Below, piece by piece: positions 7,966 to 15,308 of a stretch of DNA of 34,609 bases. Under the pieces are notes generated by a model. It saw only the letters and a list, made by a program, of their open reading frames with translations. It searched no databases and was not told where the DNA came from. A program made the position numbers and the translations under genes. Source of the stretch: Alphaproteobacteria bacterium (GTDB taxonomy: Bacteria > Pseudomonadota > Alphaproteobacteria > UBA8366 > Aestuariispiraceae); assembly GCA_006844765.1 (NCBI GenBank), contig SPJV01000016.1, positions 1 through 34,609 of the forward strand. Direction: 5' to 3'. How positions within the stretch are numbered: position 1 is the stretch's first letter; each line of letters begins with the position of its first letter.

Positions 7966-9957
7966 ATGGCCAGCAAGAGCGACAACGCAACCCCGTCCGA
8001 AAACCCCGAAAATGGCGAGTCGGAGACCGGCTCCACCGAGACCATGGGCTTCCAGGCGGAAGTCGGGCGGCTTTTGGATATCGTTGCAAATGCGCTCTAT
8101 AGCGAGCGGGAGATCTTCCTGCGCGAACTGATCTCGAACGCAGCGGATGCCTGCGATAAGCTGCGCTACCTTGCCATCGAAACACCGGCCTTGTCCGAAG
8201 GTGACAGTGACTACGCCATCACGCTTGATGTTGACCGGGATGCCGGAACACTCACGGTCTCCGACAATGGGATCGGCATGAACCGGGATGAGCTGATCGG
8301 AAATCTGGGCACCATCGCCCGTTCCGGCTCCTCCGCCTTTGTCGACAATCTTACCGGTGATCAGAAGAAAGACGTTTCCCTGATCGGTCAATTCGGCGTC
8401 GGTTTCTATTCCGCCTACATGGTCTCTGATCTGGTGAGCGTGGAAAGCCAACGCGCCGGGGAAGAGGGCGCTTGGCGCTGGACCAGCGATGGGCGCGGTG
8501 AATTCACGGTCCAGCCGGTCGAGAAAGACGGGCGCGGTACCGCCATCACGATGCATCTGAAGGAAGACGCAAAAGAATTCCTTGAGGACTTCGCGCTGGA
8601 AAAGGTGGTCAAAACCTATTCCGACCATATTCCTTTCCCGATCCGTTTGGTGAATGAACCAAGCACTGCAGAAGAAGGCGCGGATGACGCTGATACCGAG
8701 GCACAGGAAGATGCCGAAGAAACCCGGCAACTGAATACCGGTGGCGCGCTGTGGACCCGGTCCAAATCGGAAATTGAGGATCAGCAATATACGGAATTCT
8801 ATCGCCACACTGCTCATGCCTTCGATGAGCCCTGGATGACCGTCCATTTCAAGGCGGAGGGGATGATCGAATATGCCGGTTTGCTGTTTGTCCCATCGGA
8901 GCGCCCCTTCGATCTGTTCAACCCGGAGCGCCTGTCCAAAGTGAAGCTTTATGTGAAGCGCGTCTTCATCACCGAAGAATGTGACGAGTTGCTGCCGTCT
9001 TGGCTGCGCTTCCTGCGCGGCGTCGTCGATTCGGAAGACCTACCCCTCAACATCTCCCGCGAGATGCTGCAGAACAATCCGGTGCTTTCCAAAATCCGCT
9101 CCGGCGTTGTGAAGCGGGTTCTGGGCGATCTGGTCAAAAAGGCCGAGGACGACAAGGAAGGTTACGAGAAATTTTGGGAGACCTTCGGCTTGGTGCTGAA
9201 GGAAGGCCTATACGAAAGCGGTGGCGATCAAGAGCAAATCCTGAAACTCGCGCGTTTCCGTTCAACCACCCAAGACGGCCTCACCAGCCTTGCGGATTAT
9301 ATCTCCCGCATGAAGGACGGTCAGACGGCGATCTATTACATTTCCGGCGAAGACAAGGATGCGCTGGCGAAAAGCCCGCAGCTTGAAGGTTTCGCGGCAA
9401 AGGGTGTTGAAGTCCTCTACATGACCGATCCGGTCGATGAGTTCTGGATTCCGTCTGTTGGTGGATTTGAAGAGAAATCGTTCAAATCCGTCACCCGTGC
9501 CGGTGCTGATCTTTCTGACATCAAGAAAGAAGGCGACGAAGAAAAAGACGCCGACAAGACAGAGGAAGAAAAGGCCGAATCCAGCGTGGATTCCCTGGTC
9601 ATCGCCCTGAAGCTGGCGCTTGGCGATCAAGTGAAGGACGTCCGCGCTTCCGACCGCCTGACCGCCAGCGCCGTCTGTCTTGTCGCCGATGAAGCCGCGA
9701 TGGATCTGCACCTGGAACGCTTGTTGAAGCAGCATAAGCAGCTGGAGCAAACGAGCCCGCGCATCCTGGAAATCAACCCGGATCACGCGCTGATCAAGGC
9801 GTTGAACGCCAAGGCCGGCGACGACGGCACAGGCGATATCGGCGAAGCCGGATCGCTACTGCTCGATCAGGCCCGTATCCTGGAAGGCGAAACCCTCCCC
9901 GACCCCTCAGCCTTCGCCCGCCGCCTGGCCGACGTCATGGCTAAAGCGTTTGGGTAA
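7966..9957 (+). CDS. htpG: Molecular chaperone HtpG (Hsp90)
   Basis: Cytosolic Hsp90, an ATP-driven dimeric chaperone. The GHKL ATPase domain is complete: 'SEREIFLRELISNAADACD' (about residues 40-60), 'SDNGIGMNRDEL' (about 97), 'LGTIARSGSSAF' and 'IGQFGVGFYSAYMV' (about 140). The middle domain shows 'SEDLPLNISREMLQNN', and the C-terminal dimerisation domain is present. At 663 residues it exceeds E. coli HtpG (624). The extra length comes from about 25 Ser/Glu-rich residues before 'GFQAEVGRLLD' and an acidic linker near 'DDADTEAQEDAEE'. The open frame begins at 7891, but GGAG at 7955-7958 places the start at the ATG at 7966. It is monocistronic as far as the sequence shows. Confidence 0.97.
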   Translation: MASKSDNATPSENPENGESETGSTETMGFQAEVGRLLDIVANALYSEREIFLRELISNAADACDKLRYLAIETPALSEGDSDYAITLDVDRDAGTLTVSDNGIGMNRDELIGNLGTIARSGSSAFVDNLTGDQKKDVSLIGQFGVGFYSAYMVSDLVSVESQRAGEEGAWRWTSDGRGEFTVQPVEKDGRGTAITMHLKEDAKEFLEDFALEKVVKTYSDHIPFPIRLVNEPSTAEEGADDADTEAQEDAEETRQLNTGGALWTRSKSEIEDQQYTEFYRHTAHAFDEPWMTVHFKAEGMIEYAGLLFVPSERPFDLFNPERLSKVKLYVKRVFITEECDELLPSWLRFLRGVVDSEDLPLNISREMLQNNPVLSKIRSGVVKRVLGDLVKKAEDDKEGYEKFWETFGLVLKEGLYESGGDQEQILKLARFRSTTQDGLTSLADYISRMKDGQTAIYYISGEDKDALAKSPQLEGFAAKGVEVLYMTDPVDEFWIPSVGGFEEKSFKSVTRAGADLSDIKKEGDEEKDADKTEEEKAESSVDSLVIALKLALGDQVKDVRASDRLTASAVCLVADEAAMDLHLERLLKQHKQLEQTSPRILEINPDHALIKALNAKAGDDGTGDIGEAGSLLLDQARILEGETLPDPSAFARRLADVMAKAFG

Positions 9958-10022
9958 GAAAGCCGAAACAAGTCTCCGGCAATAAGGTGAAGCGTTCGGG
10001 TGTTTTGGCGAAGGTTGCTGAC

Positions 10023-10061
10023 GCAGGTCGATATTACAATATTAAGGTAATATCGACCTGC
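10023..10061. repeat. Perfect 15-bp inverted repeat upstream of merR-type gene
   Basis: Arms GCAGGTCGATATTAC (10023-10037) and GTAATATCGACCTGC (10047-10061) are exact reverse complements around a nine-base AT-rich loop. It lies 65 bases after the htpG stop and 18 bases before the -35 box of the MerR-type promoter. The surrounding line of sequence is only about one-third G+C. No T-run follows, so it may be an operator or an mRNA-end hairpin rather than a classical terminator. Confidence 0.6.
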
Positions 10062-10079
10062 TGAACTGAAATAAATTCA

Positions 10080-10110
10080 TTGACCTCGAGTGACTCCAGC
10101 AAACTATGCT
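10080..10110 (+). promoter_or_regulatory. MerR-type promoter with 19-bp spacer and internal dyad
   Basis: TTGACC (10080-10085) and TATGCT (10105-10110) are separated by 19 bases, the over-long spacing characteristic of promoters activated by MerR-family proteins through DNA distortion. The spacer begins with a near-perfect 15-bp dyad, CTCGAGTGACTCCAG (10085-10099), with one mismatched pair. It lies directly before a MerR-family gene, so autoregulation is likely. Boxes are read by eye. Confidence 0.65.
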
Positions 10111-10142
10111 CCAATCTAAGCTGATTGGAGGGGCGCTGGTTT

Positions 10143-10526
10143 ATGAAAATTTCGGAAGCTGCGGCACAATGTCGATTGAGCATCGACACGATACGATTTT
10201 ATGAGAGCTCGGGCCTCATACCACCAGTTCACCGAGATCAATCCGGCAGGCGGGTTTTCTCGCAAGTGGATGTTGAATGGCTAAAGCTCATCGCATCCCT
10301 TCGCGAGACGGGCATGCCGATGACCGAGATGAAGAGATTTGCGGCGCTCTATAAACAGGGCGATGTGACGATACCAGAGCGCAGATCCGTCTTACGCACA
10401 CATGCTAAATGTTTGGAACATCGACGGGAGGCCCTCGATCGATGCGCCGATTTGCTTGCGTACAAACTGGCGAGATATGACGAGATTGAAGGGGAGTCTA
10501 ATGAAAATCATCATCGTGGGCGCTGA
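10143..10526 (+). CDS. MerR-family transcriptional regulator
   Basis: DNA-binding activator of the MerR type. The N-terminal winged helix-turn-helix is clear: 'MKISEAAAQCRLSIDTIRFY', then 'ESSGLIPPVHRDQSGRRVF', then 'VDVEWLKLIASLRETGMPM' (residues 1-62). A long dimerisation helix follows (about 85-118). No cysteine pair or metal pocket typical of MerR or CueR is evident; the protein resembles the NmlR/AdhR branch, which senses aldehydes and often controls a neighbouring dehydrogenase. A TTG at 10125 is in frame, but GGAGGGG (10127-10133) points to the ATG at 10143 (127 residues). The last 26 bases overlap the dehydrogenase gene, so both are probably one transcript. The inducer is unknown. Confidence 0.88.
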   Translation: MKISEAAAQCRLSIDTIRFYESSGLIPPVHRDQSGRRVFSQVDVEWLKLIASLRETGMPMTEMKRFAALYKQGDVTIPERRSVLRTHAKCLEHRREALDRCADLLAYKLARYDEIEGESNENHHRGR

Positions 10527-11100
10527 GGGGGACATCGGACAGGCCGTCGTCGCAGAGTTGGGCGACCGTCACGATATCCTGACAGCGGGTAGGCATTCGG
10601 GTGATGTGACTGTCGATATGACGGATAGGACATCTGTTGATGCGATGTATAAGAGAATTGGGCGCATCGATGCGGTTATCTCGACTGCGGGCGAGGTGCA
10701 TTTCGGAAATCTCGCTGACTTCACGGATGAGACATTCATGGTGGGCTTGCGCAGTAAGGTTTGGGGGCAGGTCAATCTAGTCTTGGGTGGCATGACCTAT
10801 CTTAAAGACCGTGGTTCCTTCACCGTGACCAGCGGTGTTTTGGACCGGGACCCCATTCCCATGGGTGTAGGTGCGGCAACAGCAAACGGCGCTTTAGGCG
10901 GATTTGTCGTAGGTTCTGCAATCGAAATGCCGCGCGGCCTGAGGATAAATGTGGTCAGTCCCGGACTGCTAAACGTCTCAAAACCACGGTACGGGGATTG
11001 GTTTCCCGGTCATGAAACCGTTTCTTCGGAACGCGTTGGACGCGCTTATGCAAAAAGCGTCGAAGGGGCGATTACCGGCAAGGTCATTATCGTAGAATAG
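10501..11100 (+). CDS. Short-chain dehydrogenase-like protein (Lin1944 type) lacking YxxxK
   Basis: A 199-residue Rossmann protein of the SDR superfamily. The nucleotide-binding loop is 'IIIVGAEGDIGQAVVAEL' (residues 3-20), followed by 'VDMTDRTSVDAMY' and 'RIDAVISTAGEVHFG' (the NAG-like motif). The segment that should hold the catalytic Tyr-x-x-x-Lys instead reads 'AATANGALGGFV'. A Ser ('VTSGVL') is present. This matches the Lin1944-like subgroup, known to lack the normal SDR catalytic residues and of unknown function. The open frame extends upstream, but GGGGAG just before the ATG at 10501 fixes the start inside the end of the MerR-family gene. It may bind a nucleotide without classical dehydrogenase chemistry. 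Confidence 0.85.
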   Translation: MKIIIVGAEGDIGQAVVAELGDRHDILTAGRHSGDVTVDMTDRTSVDAMYKRIGRIDAVISTAGEVHFGNLADFTDETFMVGLRSKVWGQVNLVLGGMTYLKDRGSFTVTSGVLDRDPIPMGVGAATANGALGGFVVGSAIEMPRGLRINVVSPGLLNVSKPRYGDWFPGHETVSSERVGRAYAKSVEGAITGKVIIVE

Positions 11101-11135
11101 ACCCAGCCGGCGCCCGGAAGCCCCCCGCTGTATGA

Positions 11136-11414
11136 TCAATCCCGCCGACGGCCTTTGGAGAAGGCATTGACGACGGTTAGGATCAGCCAGATCGGGATTA
11201 CGACGACGGCGCCGATGACAATATAGCCAGCGGACCATTCGATTGCGTTCTTAGCAGCGTCATAGACAGCCCGGACCGTCTTGCCGAAATCGCGGAAGAT
11301 GTCTTCAGGCGTGATCTCGAAGAAGGTGATCGCCCAGCCGACCAACAAACTGATGGCCAGCAATTTAACGACAGTCTTAAGGACGGTTCCGGGATCGGGT
11401 TTCTCAAATGCCAT
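11136..11414 (-). CDS. Small membrane protein, DUF6460-like
   Basis: A 92-residue protein with two hydrophobic segments, about residues 15-32 (LLAISLLVGWAITFF) and 62-85 (YIVIGAVVVIPIWLILTVV). They are separated by a charged amphipathic stretch, and the protein ends in a basic tail (KGRRRD). It resembles the small DUF6460 proteins of alphaproteobacteria, whose function is unknown; this family recall is moderate. It lies 13 bases downstream of the lysyl-tRNA synthetase gene on the same strand and is probably co-transcribed. It converges with the SDR gene. Nothing in the sequence links it to translation. Confidence 0.75.
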   Translation of the reverse strand: MAFEKPDPGTVLKTVVKLLAISLLVGWAITFFEITPEDIFRDFGKTVRAVYDAAKNAIEWSAGYIVIGAVVVIPIWLILTVVNAFSKGRRRD

Positions 11415-11427
11415 GGTCTTTTCTTCC

Positions 11428-13014
11428 TTACGCCACGCTTAGATCTTCGCCCGCCAAGGCCCGGTCGATCAAGGCAATGGTTTCGGGAAGACCATAGAGC
11501 GCGAAGAACGAGCCGATGCGCGGGCCCTGTTCCTGACCCAGCAGCACCTGGTAGAGCGCCTTGAACCAGTCGCGCAGGTTTTCATAGTCATGGCGTTTGC
11601 CGACTTCATAAACCTCGGTCTGGATATCTTCCGCACTGGTCTCCACCGGCAAGGCAGCCAGGGTCGCGCGCAGATCGGCAATCGCCGCCCGGTCTTTGTC
11701 ATCCGGTGCCTTAAAGGCCTTATGCGGTTTTACGAAATCCTGGTAGTAGCGGATCGCATGCCCGACCAACCCATCAAGGAAAGGATCCTTTTCGGGTGAG
11801 GCATTGGGGGCGTAACGGCTGATGAAGCCCCACAAAACCGCCTTGTCTTCGGAATTGCAGACAGAGGCCAGATTCAACAGCAAGCCGAAGCTGATGCCCG
11901 AACCGGATTCCGGCGGCTGACCGTTATGGATATGCCAGACCGGGTTTTCCAGACGGCGCGGCGTTTCTTCATCCCCAAACTTGTTCAGGAAGGTCAGATA
12001 TTCATCCACGGCCTTGGGTATGACATCGAAATAGAGCCGCTTCGCCGTTTTCGGTTTTTGGAACATGAACAGCGCCAGGCTCTCATTCGGAGCATAGCGC
12101 AGCCATTCCTCCATCGACAGGCCGTTGCCTTTTGACTTGGAAATCTTCTGCCCGGAATCATCCAGGAAAAGCTCATAGGTCAGGGTTTCCGGCGGCGGAC
12201 CCCCGAGCGCCCGGCAGATCTTGCTGGAGAGCTTAACGGAATCGATCAGATCCTTGCCCGACATTTCATAGTCGACGCCCAGCGCATACCAGCGCATGCT
12301 CCAATCCGGCTTCCATTGCAGTTTGCACCGGCCACCCGTGACCGGCGTTTCAATTTCCTGTCCATCATCGCGGCGATAGACGATGGTGCCTTTCGCGGCG
12401 TCGGTCGCGATCACCGGGGCCTGATAGACCTCGTCGGTTTCCGGATCGATGGGCAGGAAGGGCGAATAGGTCTCCCGCCGCTCATCACGAAGCGATGGCA
12501 GCATGATCTTCTGCACCGCTTCATACTGTTCCAACACCCGGATCAACGCATCATCAAAGCGGCCGGAGAAATAATAGTCGGTCGAGCTGGCGAACTCATA
12601 TTCAAAGCCGAAGCTGTCCAGGAACTCGCAAAGGCGGTTGTTATTGTGATAGCCAAAGCTCTCATGCGTGCCGAACGGATCCGGCACTTTGGTCAACCGC
12701 TTGTTCAGCGCAGCCTGCAGAGGCTCCTTGTTTTCAATGTTATCCGGAACCTTACGCAACCCATCCATGTCATCGGAAAAGGCGAGTAGCTTGGTCGGGA
12801 TATCCGACATCAGCCCGAAGGCGCGGCGCACCATGGTCGTGCGCAACACTTCGCCGAAGGTTCCGATATGCGGCAAGCCGGACGGGCCATAACCGGTTTC
12901 GAACAGCACATAACCCTTTTCCGGCGGTGCCTTCTCATACCGTTTGAGCACCTTCCGCGCCTCCTCGAAGGGCCAGGCCTTTGCGGATAGGGCGAGATCG
13001 CGGAGGGAAGTCAT
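11428..13014 (-). CDS. lysK: Lysine--tRNA ligase, class I
   Basis: Charges tRNA-Lys with lysine in the cytosol. This is the class I (archaeal-type) enzyme, unrelated to the usual bacterial class II LysS. The Rossmann catalytic core carries the HIGH-type motif 'GPSGLPHIGTFGEV' (PHIGT at 48-52) and the KMSKS-type motif 'KISKSKGNG' (290-298). In between are 'LLAFSDDMDGLRKVP' and 'YEMSGKDLIDS'. At 528 residues it is normal for bacterial LysRS-I, which is established for alphaproteobacteria and spirochaetes. The ATG at 13014 begins 'MTSLRDLALSAKAWPFEEA', as in relatives. No class II lysS is in the window, so whether this is the sole LysRS cannot be judged here. Confidence 0.96.
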   Translation of the reverse strand: MTSLRDLALSAKAWPFEEARKVLKRYEKAPPEKGYVLFETGYGPSGLPHIGTFGEVLRTTMVRRAFGLMSDIPTKLLAFSDDMDGLRKVPDNIENKEPLQAALNKRLTKVPDPFGTHESFGYHNNNRLCEFLDSFGFEYEFASSTDYYFSGRFDDALIRVLEQYEAVQKIMLPSLRDERRETYSPFLPIDPETDEVYQAPVIATDAAKGTIVYRRDDGQEIETPVTGGRCKLQWKPDWSMRWYALGVDYEMSGKDLIDSVKLSSKICRALGGPPPETLTYELFLDDSGQKISKSKGNGLSMEEWLRYAPNESLALFMFQKPKTAKRLYFDVIPKAVDEYLTFLNKFGDEETPRRLENPVWHIHNGQPPESGSGISFGLLLNLASVCNSEDKAVLWGFISRYAPNASPEKDPFLDGLVGHAIRYYQDFVKPHKAFKAPDDKDRAAIADLRATLAALPVETSAEDIQTEVYEVGKRHDYENLRDWFKALYQVLLGQEQGPRIGSFFALYGLPETIALIDRALAGEDLSVA

Positions 13015-13108
13015 GGTTCATACTCGTTCAGTTGCCGTTAATACAATGCCGGGAGGCCCGACGGGCGCGGAACCTAGCGGAAAGCAAACGGCAATGGAAG
13101 AGTATTGG

Positions 13109-13945
13109 CTAGGCTGACTTCTTATCGTCCACGATTTTCATCGTCGCGAGGCCACTATTGCCCAGTTCGACGGCAGCAAAGGGCCCGCCGTGGTGCATTT
13201 GCGCGGGATCGGTCGCGTCCGGATGGGGCTCTTCGGCGAGGATTTTTTCCGCATATATCTCGGCGTTGTCTTTCGGGCGATACCCCAGGAACTGCGCCTT
13301 GCCGTTATCGACCGGGGCGCGATCATTGTTTGAAACGCCATAGACAACGGAGAAACCTGTTGTCGGTGTATCAATCGCCCGCGTCACAAGCTGAATCAGG
13401 TCATCATAGCTAAGCCATGTGCCAAGCGCCCGGGCGTTGGTGACTTGAGCGCAGGACAGAATCCGCATGCACACCGCTTCCAACCCGCGCTTGTCCCAAT
13501 ACATGCTGGCCAGATCTTCCGCGAAACATTTTGCCAGGCCATAGAAAGTGTCCGGGCGATGCGGGGCATCAGTGCCTATGAAGTCCTGGCGCTTATGCAT
13601 GCCGACCGCGTGGATCGATGAGGCATAGACGACCCGGCGCAAACCCTTTCGATGGGCCGCTTCCCAGATATTATAAGCGCCGATGATATTCGGCCCCAGG
13701 ATCTGCTCAAACGGGGCTTCATCACCGATCGCGCCGAAATGCACGACCATCTCTGCGCCGTCCAGCAGGGCTTCAATCTCCTCCAGACTGTTCAGGTCCG
13801 CTTTTTGATAACGCTCACCTGGATAGGTTTTGCCGATATCTTCAACCAGATCGGAAGACACAAGCTCCTCGCAGAGCTGGGTCAACGGTTCGCGAAGATA
13901 GGATCCCAAACGCCCTGCGGCGCCGGTCAAGACGAGCTTTTTCAT
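13109..13945 (-). CDS. NAD-dependent epimerase/dehydratase family, uronate-dehydrogenase-like
   Basis: Extended-SDR enzyme closest in appearance to uronate dehydrogenase, which oxidises galacturonate or glucuronate to aldarolactones with NAD+. Visible features are 'LVLTGAAGRLGSYL' (Gly-rich loop 8-14), 'DLNSLEEIEALLDGAEMVVHFGA' and 'VVYASSIHAVG'. The catalytic 'YGLAK' follows (Tyr135, Lys139). The 'SSIHAVG' segment and the length of about 278 residues fit Udh rather than sugar-nucleotide epimerases, which are longer. The open frame starts 10 codons upstream, but GGAGG seven bases before the ATG at 13945 settles the start. It lies 26 bases after the FAD oxidoreductase gene on the same strand. 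The substrate is inferred from family resemblance only. Confidence 0.85.
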   Translation of the reverse strand: MKKLVLTGAAGRLGSYLREPLTQLCEELVSSDLVEDIGKTYPGERYQKADLNSLEEIEALLDGAEMVVHFGAIGDEAPFEQILGPNIIGAYNIWEAAHRKGLRRVVYASSIHAVGMHKRQDFIGTDAPHRPDTFYGLAKCFAEDLASMYWDKRGLEAVCMRILSCAQVTNARALGTWLSYDDLIQLVTRAIDTPTTGFSVVYGVSNNDRAPVDNGKAQFLGYRPKDNAEIYAEKILAEEPHPDATDPAQMHHGGPFAAVELGNSGLATMKIVDDKKSA

Positions 13946-13971
13946 GATAGGCCTCCAAAGTCTGCGCAATG

Positions 13972-15189
13972 TCATATGACGGCCCCTTCAACCATGGCAC
14001 GGCCATCCCGAACGCGCTCATAATGGAAAGGGCTCAGGTCAAGGGTTCGATAGGTGCCATAGGTCAGCAATTCGGACGTTGCCCGGCCCATGGCCGGTGA
14101 TTGCTGTAACCCATGGCCGGAAAAACCGTTTAGGAAGAAGAAATTCGCGACCTCCGGATGCGGGCCGGTAATCGCATTCTGATCAAGCGTATTGAACGCA
14201 TAGTGTCCGGCCCATTCAGCCGTCACCTTCACCGCGTCGAATTGTGGGATGCGCGTTGCAAGGATCGGCCAGACATAGTCCTGCCAGATGCTGTGATCCA
14301 TCGCGAAGTCATCAAAGGCGACTGGGCCGTCCGCTTTCGGCTTGGCACCACATAGATAGGTGCCGTCGCCATTCTCCCGGAAATGAACCCCTGACGGATC
14401 GATGGTCAGCGGTAGGGGACGGTCAAGGGGCTTCTTTGCCTTGAAAATCCAGCTATAGCGCTTGCGCGGTTCAACCGGCAGGCTGATCCCCGCCATCGCC
14501 GCTGTCTGCGCGGCACGCGTGCCCGATGCGTTGACGAGCTGCCCACAGGTTACGCGCTCCCCCGATGCCAGGGTCACGCCGGTGACGTGGTCTCCTCGCC
14601 CGCCCAACGCGATATCGACGACCTCATTCGACAGGAATTCAACACCCCGCTCCCTGGAGAGACGCCGCCACCATTCGAAGATCGTATAGCCATCGAAATT
14701 GCCTTCATCGACGGTGTTGATACTGCCAAGGACAATGTCATCCAACGTGTAGAACGGATAGGCCTGGCCCAGTTCTTCCGCGGACAGCAGTTTCGTCTGA
14801 ACGCCAAGCGCTGCCTGCACTGCGCGGCCCTGACGCAGACTATCCGCATGCGCCTTTGTGTTGGCGAGATAGAGATAGCCGAAACTGTTGATCGCCAATT
14901 CCGGGACACGCGCATCGTCGCCGAGATGGGATCGCAGGTTCTTCACATAATCCGCTGTGAACTGGGAGATCTGCACATTCAGCCCGGTCGAAAATTGCTG
15001 CCGGACGCAGGAATTGCTTAAAGCGGTGGAGGCAAATTCATAGCTGGGATCCCGCTCAACCACCAATACCGATCCGTCAAAATCCGGATTCTCGGTCAGG
15101 AACCATGCGGTCGACGACCCCATGATCGCCCCGCCCACGATGACAACATCGTAGCTGGATTGCTGCGGTGTGTTTCGCGTCGGCGACAC
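13972..15189 (-). CDS. FAD-dependent oxidoreductase (DAO family)
   Basis: Flavoprotein of the D-amino-acid/sarcosine oxidase superfamily that oxidises a C-N or similar bond. The dinucleotide-binding motif is 'YDVVIVGGAIMGSSTAWFL' near the N-terminus, with 'VLVVERD' ending the second strand. The C-terminal 'GLQQSPAMGRATSELL' is the usual FAD-contacting motif. The segment 'HYAFNTLDQNAITGPHPEV' resembles sarcosine-oxidase-like and FOXRED1-like proteins. The longest frame begins with TTG at 15219; a GTG at 15189 preceded eight bases upstream by AGGGAG is the better start (about 405 residues). It is the first gene of a minus-strand pair with the uronate-dehydrogenase-like gene and divergent from a LysR regulator. 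The substrate is unknown. Confidence 0.88.
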   Translation of the reverse strand: MSPTRNTPQQSSYDVVIVGGAIMGSSTAWFLTENPDFDGSVLVVERDPSYEFASTALSNSCVRQQFSTGLNVQISQFTADYVKNLRSHLGDDARVPELAINSFGYLYLANTKAHADSLRQGRAVQAALGVQTKLLSAEELGQAYPFYTLDDIVLGSINTVDEGNFDGYTIFEWWRRLSRERGVEFLSNEVVDIALGGRGDHVTGVTLASGERVTCGQLVNASGTRAAQTAAMAGISLPVEPRKRYSWIFKAKKPLDRPLPLTIDPSGVHFRENGDGTYLCGAKPKADGPVAFDDFAMDHSIWQDYVWPILATRIPQFDAVKVTAEWAGHYAFNTLDQNAITGPHPEVANFFFLNGFSGHGLQQSPAMGRATSELLTYGTYRTLDLSPFHYERVRDGRAMVEGAVI

Positions 15190-15232
15190 GGACTGGTCTC
15201 CCTTCAAGACAGGTTTCAAAACTACGGCTGCC

Positions 15233-15252
15233 CTGATCGGTTTACCAATCAG
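15233..15252. promoter_or_regulatory. 20-bp inverted repeat between divergent LysR and oxidoreductase genes
   Basis: CTGATCGGT (15233-15241) and ACCAATCAG (15244-15252) pair at eight of nine positions around a two-base centre. It lies 44 bases upstream of the FAD oxidoreductase start and 57 bases upstream of the LysR start. That is the usual place for a LysR-type binding site, although its centre does not give a strict T-N11-A. Confidence 0.45.
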
Positions 15253-15308
15253 TTGTTTTTCATTTAGACTGTAATTTTTCTACTGCCTAATCGATGGAGT
15301 ATGGTTGA

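Noticed and set aside
7846..8847. 333-codon minus-strand open frame over htpG
   Set aside because: It lies opposite the conserved GHKL ATPase domain of HtpG and shows no domain of its own.
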